Source: Strigops habroptila (Eukaryota; Chordata; Aves; Psittaciformes; Psittacidae). Taken from it: DNA of 64,000 nucleotides. Both the position numbers and the translations under genes were made by a program. This document shows positions 40,564-53,000 of the stretch, piece by piece; position 1 is the first letter of the stretch, and every line of letters begins with the position of its first letter. The stretch covers positions 42,034,510 through 42,098,509 of the forward strand of contig NC_044302.2 in assembly GCF_004027225.2 (NCBI RefSeq). The letters run 5' to 3'. Under the pieces are notes generated by a model. That model made no database searches. It was given only the letters and a program-made list of their open reading frames with translations, and was not told where the DNA came from.

Positions 40564-40802
40564 ACAGTACAGCGTTTTCTAGGGGCAAAGGGGAAGGAGC
40601 AGGTAGAGCGATGTCTGTCTTCCTGTTACCTCGCTGTGCTATCCCTCTCCCTGGCATACTCAAACTGCTGGTCACAGGCTTTCCAACCGGGTGCACGCGC
40701 AAATGCTAGCTTTTGTTCCCCGCTTTTTCCCTGTTCTCTCGCTAAGGGCAGTCGCCAGCCCCCTTCGCCGCCGGCCCCACCTCTCCCACCCCACGCTGGG
40801 CC

Positions 40803-40816
40803 GGTTTCGGTTTCCA
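40803..40816 (-). promoter_or_regulatory. Interferon-stimulated response element (distal)
   Basis: GGTTTCGGTTTCCA contains the TTTCNNTTTC core (40805-40814), the reverse complement of GAAANNGAAA bound by IRFs and ISGF3. It lies about 165-175 bases before the RIGI start codon. One flanking base differs from the full consensus AGTTTCNNTTTCNC. Confidence 0.7.
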
Positions 40817-40833
40817 TTCCCCCGCTGGCCTGA

Positions 40834-40847
40834 AGTTTCTATTTCCC
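40834..40847 (-). promoter_or_regulatory. Interferon-stimulated response element (proximal)
   Basis: AGTTTCTATTTCCC is a perfect match to the ISRE consensus AGTTTCNNTTTCNC. It lies 132-145 bases before the RIGI start codon and 31 bases (about three helical turns) after the distal copy. Induction of RIG-I by interferon is well established, so function is likely, but it is inferred here. Confidence 0.82.
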
Positions 40848-40978
40848 GCCCCCTCCGTGCTCACGGAGACTTCCTCTCGCTGCTCGCCGGCTCTCCCGGT
40901 GCACGGCAAGAGCGAGCTCCGAGCCGCCGCCGCCCCGCACGCAGCCGGTGCTGGCGCTGGTGCGAAGCCGGCCTTGTC

Positions 40979-41084
40979 ATGACGGCGGAGGAGAAGAGGA
41001 ACCTGCAGTGCTACAGGCGGTACATCGAGAAAAGCCTGAACCCCGTCTACATCCTGAGCAACATGACGGCCTGGCTGTCGGACG
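40979..41084 (+). CDS. RIGI: RIGI coding exon 1 (start codon, CARD1 first half)
   Basis: Residues 1-35 plus one base of E36. It begins [11 protein letters not shown], with G at -3 of the ATG, a fair start context. The donor is ACG|GTGAGG. Position 8, serine and a phosphorylation site in human RIG-I, is asparagine here. Any 5' UTR of this exon lies in the GC-rich promoter stretch, and I cannot place the transcription start. Confidence 0.95.
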
Positions 41085-44000
41085 GTGAGGGGCCGGCAGC
41101 GGCTGCTTCTCCCCGCATCCCTCCCTGTCCTGCCGCCTCTCTTGGTCCCTCCTCACTTCTTTACCTGCTTCGGGGTTTTTTTCAGAGGAGAAGGAGCGAG
41201 TCCGTAAGGAGGAGGAGAAGGGGGTGACTGCGGCCGCCGCGCTCTTCCTGGATACCATCCTGCTGCTGGAGGCGGACGGCTGGCTTCGGGGCTTCCTGGA
41301 TGCCCTGATTGCAGCAGGTCGGTTCCCCCTCGCAAGCGAGCGTTTCCTCCGCTTCTGCGTTTCCCTGCCAGAGCCGCAGCCGTCGATCAGCCTAGCAGCC
41401 CAGTGCAACCGGGACCCGTTATCCTCGGGCATCTGCTGCCAGGTCTTGTCCATCCGATGATAAGCGTAGGGAGAAACTAGGCTGACAGACACTGGAAATA
41501 AAACTCTTCAAGGCATGGGGAAACACCCGCCTGAGAAGCAGCTGGGTCAATTTCAGTTACAGAGAGAGTCAATGAGAGATGAAGGGATGCAGGATAAAGC
41601 CTCATTGCTAGGAGACTTGTTTGTCTCAGAGCCTTTAGAGAAAAATTAAGACAGCCATTGTTCCTTCCAGATACAATCAGATGAAGCTAAATCCTCTGAA
41701 AGAGAAAGCTAATTGAGTTTCAGGATGTGAGTTATCCAATAGCATGGGATAACTTCATTCAAGGACTTACATTAGGGAGTGTCTTATATTAGGAACTGAT
41801 TTTTAAAAATTATTCATAGGTCTGAAAAATCTTATGTTTAAAGAAGTAAGTAGCCATTAATAGTTTATAAATGAGATGGCTGTTCCTTGATGGCTATGAT
41901 TGCTTGATGTGTGAGGTCCGAATACAATTCCTTTCCAAAATTTGACAGTAGAGATTGTGAAGGTGTAAAACCACCAGGATTTGTAAGCTTTCCTCTACAC
42001 GTTCTACCATAGATTCTTGTTGGTAATTTGTCAGATACCTTGAACTCCAAAATCTCATGCCATAAGCCACTTTTGTTTTCATTTACTCATTCACTACTAA
42101 CTACAGATAGTTACAGTATCTCAAGTGAGCATTTATTACAAGATTTCTTGTCACTTGGATGTAGCCCATTCTTCCCTTAAAACAAATGCTAGATCCAGAG
42201 CAACTTTTGACCAGCCTATGATAGTCCTAATTTCTGAACTGCAAAAATATCTTCTTAGAACATGTTGGTAGAGTTCAGTTTGGTGTATCTTCAGCAGAAA
42301 ACTGAAAAAGTTAACCTCCTGACTCCAAGCACTGTCCAAAGTACTTATCAATTTAGCATTACTGTTGTATTTGGCAGATGCAGAGATAGGTGATAATTAA
42401 AGACATTGTGGTGGTAAGTATCTACACCACTCTCCTGCTCCGACAAAAGAAAATAAAAAGTTAGGCAAATCCCTTCTGTTTGCCCACAGTTCCTCTGGGA
42501 TCCTGAACTGCTTTGTTCCACCTCTAGAGCCAACACAGCAAATCACACATTTCGTCTAAATCTGATTCTATTATACATTACAAGTGTTGTAAAGGAAAAC
42601 AGTCAGTGAATCTATAAAAATTATTTGTGGTTCACCAAGATTTTTGGCAGTTACAGACCAAGATAATTTTAATTTCTTCAGTGTGGCTGAGAAAGTGTAT
42701 TTTCCGCTTGTTCCCACCTATTATAGCTAGAGATTGAGTTCATAGTAACAATCTGTCTCTTCTTCTGAAAGGTTACACTGGGCTGGCAGAAGCAATTGAA
42801 AACTGGGACTTCAGCAAACTGGAAAAACTGGAGTTGCACAGACAGCTGTTGAAGCGGATAGAAGCAACTATGCTAGAAATTGATCCAGTAGCACTCATGC
42901 CTTACATAAACACATGCCTGATAGAAAGGGAGTGTGATGAGATCCTGCAGGTACAGTTAATGGTAGAATCCTGTATTTGCGTTGTTTTGCTGTGGAGAAG
43001 TGCTGGCTCCCTCACTTGTGGGGTGAATTGGTGCTCATCTGTCAGGCTGCAGAGTAAGGAGGATGGCCAGCAACAGTCTCCTGAATAGGGACTTGACTAC
43101 TTTCTTCTGCTTAAAGGAGGCTTTGCTGTGCAGCTGCAGCTTCCCACAGCAGCACTGCCTGCAATGCCTCCATGTCTCATTCCTTACCTTTCCAGCTTGG
43201 TGGATATGGTGGTGTGCGAAAGGATTGCAGGCAGAGAAGCAGGATCGGGTGGCTTTGGGTTTTTTCAGCTGTGTGCCTTTGTGGATGCCAGCCTCCCACG
43301 GAGAGACCTCCGTGGTTCTGGAAGTTGCCACACTACGGTGAAATGAGTATCTTGCTATGCCTTTGGAATAGACCACTTTCTGGAGCGCTCACACATTAAT
43401 GCTTCTGAAAATACAGATGGAAGTAGACAAAGTGACATTTAAATGCTTCCGAAACTGATTTCTGCTTGTCATGGGATTTGACATAGTCTATTACCTTAGA
43501 TAACCCCTTACTTTCTATAACCCCTGTAAACTTCATGTGGCTCTTGAGTTTTGTCAATGTTATGTTATGAGTAGAGAAATTTGGCAGAAAATGCCCCTGC
43601 TGTGTTCCAGCCAGTGCTCAGAGGTCAGAGGAGCTGGGGATGGCTGGGCTCATTTCTCATTATCACTAATTCAACACATAACCTCCTGTTGTGTTCATTA
43701 AGAACTTTCACAGTTACAGATCCACAAATAGTGCAGTTTACTGAAACAACATGAACACAGATTTGGAATTGCCATTGATAAATTCACTTACTTCATTAGC
43801 ACTGTAATCCAAAGCTAGCCAAATATTAATTGAGCTTGTATGATAAAAATAACCAATTGGTAACTCGTTGACCTCAGTTTCACCCAGGTATCATCCGACA
43901 TAGTCGGAGTCATCCACTATCTCACTTTGGTGTGTTTTTTATATGTAAGTGAGGGATAACAAGAGTTTTGATTACCTTTGGTCAGGCTGCTCAAAAGCTG

Positions 44001-47000
44001 TGGGTCTTGTGCAAGGGCTGAACAGAACCACGACATGTTCGATCACTCCCTCTTCCGCCCTGCTGAGGCGGTCCATCTGGCCTCCTGGTAAGACCCTCTG
44101 GCCTTACCAGGGTCTTGCAACTTGTTATTCCCTTCACAATACATCTCAAGGCCTCAGGCCTCATTCCTGCAGTCAGTGCCCAAAGGCACGGTTGTAGGGT
44201 GAAATGAAACTTCTAGTCTGAAGTCATTAGAGAAGTGCTGTGTCACAGAAGTCAACAACATTTTCATTGCCTTTAGGTGTGAAGCTGCTGTGCTATTACT
44301 CAGTTCTAGCTCTGTGTTGTTATTGATGACTGCTAATAAGTGATACTACCAATCACCCATCATTTACAAGTCCTTAATAATAAGTTATTGATGCTGTGTG
44401 AAGGAGTCTGTTAAGTGTTCTCACTCCCTGTGACTCCTGAGAAGGACTTTTTTCAGCTATTTTATTTTTAAAGCAGTACTTCTTTATGGAGATATGTAAC
44501 ATTTGGAAAGCTTATTACAAGGGCCTTGCCAGATGGAAATTCACAGAATTTGTGAATTTCTGTGTTTCAGACCCTGTGAATATTTAGGCAAATAGGCCAC
44601 CTGTTGTTGGAGTCCAGCTAAGTTTAGGGTACAGAATTGCAGTAGTAGTAAGTAAATGACTCAATTTTATTTGAGACCTTTTATTCTGTGTAGGAAAATG
44701 CAGTTTTCAACTGAACATCAAACAAATAAAAATTGTCAATCAAAGCACAGTGGTTTTGATCACTTGGAAGCTACAGCAACTTCTGTGTGTTGTGTGTGCA
44801 GATTAGTGAATACAGAAGCAAAGCAGCCGGGATAACTAAACTCATTGAATGTCTCTGTCGATCGGATAAGGAAAACTGGCCAAAAAGACTTCAGCTGGCA
44901 CTGGATAATACAGGATATTACAATGCAAGTGAACTGTGGGATATGAGAGAAGGTAAACTGTGAATTGTTTTTATGATGCTTTTTTCCTATTCTTGTACCA
45001 GACAGTAATTTTCTCCTTTTTTTTAAAATAGAATCATAGAATGGTTAGGGTTGGAACTAACTCCTTCACCTTGTCATCACAGCAAATACATTTTAAAATC
45101 AGAAGGATCAATAACATGCTTTTTTTTTGTGAATGTACAGATAATGGCAAAGATGTTGATGGTGAAATGACAGATGCCTGTAAGAACAGCTTTGAAACCA
45201 CAATGACGTTTTCTGAAGAGGCAGAATGTGATAATATTCTCAGTGAAAACCTCTGTTCAGGTTCAGGTAAGACTTAGGAACTTAAGACAGTGTGAGGCTG
45301 GAATTCTCTTAGACACCAGATGTGGTGTGCCAGAAAGTGAGGTACTGAGGAACTAGTACAAATCGGTGACTTGATTTAGCTGTCTTCTGGTTTAATGTTT
45401 AAAGGATCTTGTGCTAGGCATTGCACATGGTAGGGGTTGCCCCTCATTTACCACATTTCTAGTGCAAAGTTGTTCTGTCAGCACATTATCAAAAATGTCT
45501 CCAAACACTAGACAGTTGTTGATGCATCTCTTATCGGATATAACTAATTCACACGTGAATTAGTTAGCCGTTTTAGAGAGCTGAATGTGTTCTGTAAAGG
45601 ATCTGTGCGGTGGTTGTCATGTCTCGTGGCAAATTTTGCTCCATCAGTGATTTCTAGTTCGTATTCTATAAGTGCAAACCCTCTCACAAGACCACAGCGT
45701 CAAAAATCTGTAGAGCAGAAGGCTAGAAGGAATACTGTGCATATATCTGGGAGAAAATAAGCCCTCGTGTTTGCTTTCTGAGTTGAAAAAAGACCAGTTG
45801 AGGTGAAAGTTGTCAGCCAAGACCTTGAAATTAATTCATTTTAGGAAGCATAGGTGAGTGGTAACGAAAGTATGCCATCAAACTACACAAGATTCTTGTC
45901 TGGTGTGTACGTCCTGTTAAATGGCTTATCTACACAAATTCTCTGTGTAGATTGCGGGGCCTTTACCTCTATCATTTTAGATAGCAACTGTATTTTATAC
46001 ATTTATGTTGCAATGCTCTTCACAAAACCATAATTCTCTCCTAGAAGAGGTCTATCAGTCTTCATCTCTTTATGAACCGAAGAGGGCTCGGAGCTACCAG
46101 ACTGAACTTGCACAGCCTGCTATCAATGGGTATAACACATTGATATGTGCCCCCACAGGTAAGAAAACACATGTTTCTTAAAAAAATTCTTTTGGTGGAG
46201 AGGGCTGTGAAGGATAGGGAAGTCTAAATGTTGAGTCGAACTTTTCCAGCTCTTCCTTTAAAAGCAGTCTTCCTTGCAAGAGTAGGTCCAGATCTAAGCT
46301 GAAATTAATGGCCAAGGGCAGCACAGAGGCTGAGAAAGACAGACGTGTCTCTTGGCACTTCAGTGCTTGTATTCAGATTTCCACGTTGTGACCTCTGCTT
46401 TCTCACTTCCTGGCACAGATTTTTGAGTTAAAATTTTTACAGATCTTTAAGAAATTTGGCTTGCAAGTTGAAAAAAAAAAATAGAATGAGTTGCCCTGAG
46501 GCTCCCGTGTCTCTGTACTGCAATGTCAACAACATTAGAACAGCACAGGGAACCTTTGGAGTAGCTCAGGACAGAATTAAGATGACTGAAGTTCAGCAGA
46601 GAGATCAATCAGCTCTTTCTCTCCATCTGTGTTTTCTGTGTTAGCCTGATTCTCCCCTGGGCCCTGGAGAAGCAGTGGGATAGCAGAGGCAGGGACACTG
46701 AAGAGCTCTGGGTGACCTGCACAGTGAGCCTGAGTGCTGAAGGAAAAGTGAGAGGAGCAAGGCTGCATGGGGAGGGATAGAAGGTGAAAGTGCCTTGTGC
46801 CTGTATCATAGTCTGATTTGATGTGGAAGCATGTGCTAAGAGTAGAAATAGGCTTGGTGATTTCAAAGAACTCAAAACTGCAAATGGATTTTCCCTCCCA
46901 GTGACTGCTACATGGTCTTTGCAGACTGAGACTGTGAGAGGGAAAGGGATGGTTACCCAACTGGGTAAGCAGCTTGCACATATTCCAGTCTGTCCTCAGA

Positions 47001-50000
47001 GTCTGGAAGTTTAACAGACCCCTTGTCAGCTTGCCATTGTTACAGGGCATCCAGATGAGACAGGCTCCTGCTTTCAAGTACATGTTTTCATGTTAATGCT
47101 TTACCTTTCATGTTCTTTGTTTAAAGGATCTGGAAAAACTTTTGTGGCACTGATGATTTGTGAACACCATTTCCAAAACATGCCCTCAGAACGAAAGGCA
47201 AAAGTTGTCTTTCTTGCAACCAAAGTGCCAGTGTATGAACAACAGAAAAATGTATTCAAGCAGCACTTTGAAAGAAGTGGGTAAGTGTAATTCTTCCTCC
47301 ATAGAAAATAAACTACCCTCTAGGTTAGCTGTGGCTAGGGCAAAATGTAATGGGTTTACTGGCGACAAAAGTGTTTGGCTTTAACAGAAGGATGATGCCT
47401 AATAGTAAGAATGTCAAGTTACCACGGTGGACTTTGTTTGGAGAGTCTGAAATCTGCTTTTGGAGAGTTTAAGCACTGCTTGTGCAGCATCTGTGGAAAT
47501 GGCCAAAGTATACTTGTGTTTACCTCTGTAAAAGAGTGAAGTGTGTTCTCTCTTGAGACCCCTCTCAGCCCTGCTTTCAAAGGTGAGGCAGTTCCAGGCA
47601 GCAGCAGTGGGATTCCTCTCACCATTCTCACATGGCAGAGCCTCTTTTTATTTTCCAAATGGAAGGACCCAAGCTTCTTTGGTTTTTTCCAAGCTCTAAT
47701 CATAAAATGACAACCTTCCTCTCCAATGGAACTGAAAATTGCTTAGGTAGCTATTGACAATTTATAGCTTCTGATTCTGATTACTGAACATCCACATATG
47801 AATCCTTATAGCCATGGGAAAATGAGGCTGCTGGACAGAAAACAGTTCTGTGCTGCCAGATATGTACAGAAAAGGGATGGAGGACAGGATCTCCAAATAC
47901 AGCTTACATGTGAACTGACAGATACATCTTAAATGTACAAATTCATCACCCCTCACATTCAATAGATTTTAGTTAATGGGAGTTGAAAATCTAGTTGTTT
48001 ACCCTCAGAATTTATTTTTTCTCACAGTGTGTGGGTAAAACTGCCAGCCCCAACAATTTGGTATTTTGAACTTAGTCACTACCCTTCAGGCTTGCTGAAA
48101 ACTCCATTCTTCTAGATTTTTTTTTTCCTTGCAAGACATGCTTTTTCGTACCCTATTGTTTGCCTCTTCTTCCTAGATATTCTGTTCAAGGAATTTGTGG
48201 TGAAACAGTTGCAAATGTCTCTGTAGAAAAGGTTATACAGGATAGCGACATCGTTGTGCTAACACCCCAGATTCTTGTGAATAGCATCGAAGAAGGGATC
48301 CTTAGCTCCCTCTCCGTCTTCACTCTGATGATATTTGATGAGTGTCACAACACTATGGGCAACCACCCTTACAACGTGTTAATGACCAGATACCTGGAAC
48401 AAAAATTTGACTCCTCTTCAAACCAGCTACCTCAGGTAAGGTCCAGCCAAGCATGACAGAGGCTGGAGAACTTGAGATCAAACAGGATTGCTGGTCTTGG
48501 AAGTAAGCATGTGCCCCAGAACTTAGTAATCTTCTTGTCAACTCTCTGTTGCTGTCTTCTGCAACAATAAAATGAGGTCACTGCCTCAGCTGGCAGAAAG
48601 TTTTGGTCCAGCTGAGAAGACATCTCTTCTGAATGAATGAAGAGGACAGTTTTGGGATTGGATTTGCTGTTTCTGTGCATGATGAGCACTGACAAATACA
48701 GCTGGTTATGGATTTAAGTGGGTGGATAATTTATTTTCAGTCTGGATACTTTAAGCTTGGGTGCCTTGGAGGGGGAAAAGGTTTGGCTCTCAAGGTTTAG
48801 TGCTTGCACTCATGTTTAGTTCAGCTGCCTGTTTTGTTTCCTTGTTTTTGAAGATGGTGGCGGCTTGGTACTTGATGACAGTGTCTCTTGGTTATTTATC
48901 TGTGACAAGGGACCAACCACTGCTATTCATGTGTGTGCTCAGATTGTAGGTTTAACTGCTTCTGTTGGAGTAGGTAATGCCAAGACCATCAAGGAAACAA
49001 TAGAGTATATCTGTACCGTCTGCGCCAACCTTGACATACAGGCCATATCTACTGTCAGAGAGAACAAACAAGATCTGCAGAAATTTGGAAACAAGCCAGA
49101 AATAGGTAAGCACGCTTCCTTTTTGGTTTTCCTGTGAGATGCAAAGCACATAATTAAGGCAGCTGTCCAATTCCCCTTTGGTCAGGTAAAGTTAAAAGCT
49201 TAAAACTAAGTTGGAACTTGGCTTCCTGCTAGCTTGTAAGCAGCTTAAGCAAACACTTCATTGCTGCCCCACAGTAAGGCAGTGCCCTTTTGGGCAAATT
49301 TTCTCTTTGCTGAGATCCACAATCTCTGGTTTTTATTCAGTTCTGCCAGTGAAGATTGGAGGGTGTTTTTTTCTGTGCAACTATAATGCTCATTAAAAAT
49401 AAACATCATTATGGTTGCATAGAGCACCACATGTAGCGTTCTTTTAGACAAGAAGTTGTTCTGTACTGCCCAGGGAAATACTTTACTTAATCAGGCCACT
49501 GTCTTCCATTTCTTCTCTCTAGATGTCAGATGGGTGAAAATGAGAGCTCGAAATCACTTTGCAGACATTGTCTCAGGCCTGATGTCTGAGACAGAGGCAT
49601 TGATGAGGAACAATTACTCCGTGGGTAAGATATTGTAATAACTTGCCTATAACTGGGATTCAATCTTTGATTACATGCGTGAATCCTCATGGCTGCTGGA
49701 ACACTCTTTTTCCACTTCCTTTCTCCTCCTTCCTTTTTACTTGCCTTTAACCAGTATTTCCTAAATAAGAGATTACAGGTAGAAGAGTCAATAATTTTCC
49801 TGTTTTATGTGATTAGTTTGATAATCGTAAGCATTTTTGCTTGGATTTCAACCCGTGTTTTGTGCAGCTAAGGATGGTGTGCTTTTAACACTCTCAAATC
49901 AGTTTGAATGTTTAAAGAATTTGGAACAAAACAACCAAAGGTCTTGCTTTCAAAATGCAATGAGATGGATTTCATTGATGAGAGATACCTGTTCTTATTT

Positions 50001-53000
50001 AAGCATTTCTCCAAATTCTTCATACCTCAGTCTGTTGCTGTTAAGGCAAACAAGAAGGGTCTCAGTTATGAGAGTAACTCAGTTATGAGTAACTCTGAAT
50101 GTTGTAATTTCTTCCTTTCAGCAAAAGTTTACTTTCACTTGCTGCTCTGTCACTTCCTGTCATATTTTCTCTGGCCTCTCTGCACTCAGACTAGGGGCGC
50201 TAGGTACCACCTTTTCTTGTCAGGATTTTGTCCTCTTTATACCTCTGGGTACACCTGTTTCCCCTGTTTACCATGTATCCATTATTTCCTATTGAAAAGC
50301 ATTTAAGGTAATTTTACAAAGGAAGATATGTGGAACATGAACACCACCAGAGAGGGGGTAAGGCTGCCTAAGAAAGTAAACACTTGTCAGTAGGGTTCCA
50401 GCCTTAGGAGCCACAGTGGTGTGGTTTGCAGAGAGGGAGATGCATGGCTGTGAGAAGAGAATGGGTCTCATGGTCATGAGACCTACTTCTGCAGACCTCC
50501 ATAATTCAGCTGATTTTTCTGCTTTTGCAGAGTTCATAAATGGTCTCCAGTAAGTGGCTGTTGTCAACAAATTTGAGAGCTACAGGGAGTACAAAGCAGA
50601 GACCCGTGGATGGCTATGCTCAGTATCAGCCTCGGTCTATCCAGGTCTGAATTAAAGGATTTTGTCTGTGCTTAGACCGGCTTTTGCAAACTGATCAGGG
50701 CATCTTAAGCCTATATGCCTCAGTTCTATACTTTCTAGTTTCCTCCTGCCCCACTTTCCAGATATTGGAGAGTGAACTGTATTCTGCGGCAGGAAGAGAG
50801 AATTAAAAACAACCCACCAAAACAACAACAACCAAACCAAACATCCCACACAACCAAGAATAAACCAACCCAAACCCCAAGAAACCCCAACAGTCAACAA
50901 ATACAGTGAGATTTTCAAAATGTATGCTAAATTAAAACACTTCTGAAGCTTATTTCTGCATCACAGTTCTTCTTGCATGAATGCCATTGGTTTCCCTTCT
51001 GTGGACCCTCTGATTACTGAAGTTTGTGAAGCACTCAGAGTACTGACTTGTTCTGCCTCAAGGAAGGGCCCTTGGATAATATGCCTTAAGTACTGCAAAT
51101 GAATACCTAACTATCGAGTAGCTGGTAATTCAAGAAGCAATGCACATGCAGTTTCTTGAATACTGTAGGCTTCTTGTAGGATAAATGGTCTCTAATTTTA
51201 TTGTTAAAGACTGCAGATGTGTGTATGTACACACATCCTCCATTGAATTGTACTGGGTTGATTTTAGCCTAATATCTGGGTATATTTTAAAACACAGGGA
51301 GTGAAGAAAACAGAGCCAGACTCTTCTCAGATGGTTCCCAGAGGCAGGACAAGAGTCAGTGGGCACAAACAGAAATACTTAAATAACAGGAAGAACTCCT
51401 TTGCTGTAAGGATGGTCAAACACCGGAACAGGTTGCCCAGAAAAGTGGAGTTTCCATCCTTAGAAGTACTCAGATCATTTGGACATGATCCTAAGCGACT
51501 GGCTCTAGGTGACCCTGCTTTGAGCAGAGAGTTGGACTAAAGACCTCCACAGGTGCCTTCCAGCCTCACTGGTTCTGTGACTGTATCATTCAGTGTTCTT
51601 CTGCATAGGCTTTTTAAGCATAACATTAATGGAAAATGTGTTATCTTCAAGCTAACTGTTCTGGTTATTTGTTAGTCAAGATGAACAAATGTTTGTTTTG
51701 TCCTTCTTGACTAGATACTATCTCCCAGATCAACAAGAGTGATTTTGGAACACAGAAATGTGAACAGTGGATAGTTGCCACTCAGAAGAAATGCAGACTG
51801 TTGAAACTGGCAGATAAGGAGAAGGAGAGCAGCATTTGTAGAGACCTTTTCATTTGCACTGAACACCTGCGGGTAAGTGGAACCATCCTCTTCCTTCTGA
51901 TACTAGCATGTTCATCTAGGAGCAGGTTTTGAACCTAATAATTTTATTTGACACATTCTAAAGCATAGCTTATAAGAGTTACATCTTAAGATACTAAGAA
52001 CAGTATAGTGCAGAGGAGACTTTGTAAAGCTTGTGTTGTCATGCAGATGGAAGAATAACACAAGTTTGTAATACTTAATCTAGCTGAATAAAATTTGCAT
52101 TCATGCCCTGTCACCCAGAAAATGAGTCTCAAATGTACATGTCTGTCTTTCTGCACAGAAATTCAATGATGCTCTCATCATCAGTGAAGATGCCCGCATT
52201 GAAGATGCTTTAGCCTACCTAACTGATTTTTTCAGAAATGTCAGAAATGGACCATATACAGAGCTAGAGAAGCAACTTACAGCCAAATTTCAAGGTATTT
52301 TACACAATGCCTGTGACGGTTGCAAGGGAGAAGAGGACTTGTGGTAGGATGATCCAAGTCCTACCGTTAGGGGAGGTAGGAGGAGGAGGACTTTCTGGGA
52401 CTGCAAGCTTCTAGTGCAGGAGCTAAGGAAGTAGCACTAATTGTAGCTAGATAGTGTAGTATGTTCTTACATGACTGACTTAGAGATAAGGCAGTGGTGT
52501 CCTTAAGGGTATACCTCACAAGTAAGGGGGTAGTCTACAAACATGGATGCTGGCAGTGTTAGGTAAGGCATCATGCACTGCTCAGGGCACTACCTAACCT
52601 CCTGCTGCCCAATGCTCCTGGATGAATCTAAACTTCTGGGAAGAAGCCAGTGGTCCTTGTACACTTCTGATTACAAGTTAGAGGTTGCACTGTTCTCTAA
52701 CTTCTGGTTTAGTAGCAATGTGCCATAAACCAGCCTATGGTCTGGTGGGTTGCAGTGTTGACTACAATTTTAAATCACTGGGTTGTCTGCCTCCTGGTGT
52801 CAGTGGTTTCCTGAGAAGAAATAGCAGCTCTCTGCAAGAACTGAGTTTGTTTTGTTGTTGTCTTCTGCTGCACAGTATGTCACAGATGTTCTCCTGTCAG
52901 TTTGCTACAAGATGGAGAGATTCAGAACTACTTTTATTTCCATTTGTTGCATTTAACCAATAGCGTTCTTTGCTTGCATCTGAAATAATGGTATAGAAAA

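Larger units (their letters stand above)
40730..41460. promoter_or_regulatory. RIGI promoter and CpG-dense island
   Basis: This is the only strongly GC-rich, CpG-dense stretch in the window. It spans the region before the start codon, exons 1 and 2, and the short first intron. It carries two ISREs (40803-40816 and 40834-40847), a GC box (CCCGCCCCC, 40845-40853) that overlaps the second ISRE, and an ETS-type site (ACTTCCT, 40869-40875). I see no convincing TATA box, and I cannot fix the transcription start by eye. Confidence 0.8.
45267..49522 (+). other. RIGI introns 5 to 9
   Basis: Introns 5 (45267-46044), 6 (46159-47126), 7 (47281-48176), 8 (48436-48942) and 9 (49106-49522) separate exons 5 to 10. 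The only structure noted is the near-palindrome at 45541. The minus-strand frame at 46577-47083 (168 codons) lies in intron 6 and matches nothing. Confidence 0.7.
49625..51714 (+). other. RIGI intron 10
   Basis: 2090 bases, carrying the A/C-rich run (50803) and a sense-oriented CR1 3' fragment (51298). Nothing else recognised. Confidence 0.75.

Noticed and set aside
40691..40978. In-frame upstream extension of RIGI from an ATG at 40691 (96 extra residues)
   Set aside because: Known RIG-I proteins start at the MTA methionine. The extension is arginine/proline-rich, GC-driven, and contains the ISREs and GC box, so it is promoter DNA.
46577..47083. 168-codon open frame on the minus strand
   Set aside because: It lies inside RIGI intron 6, antisense, with no recognisable domain.
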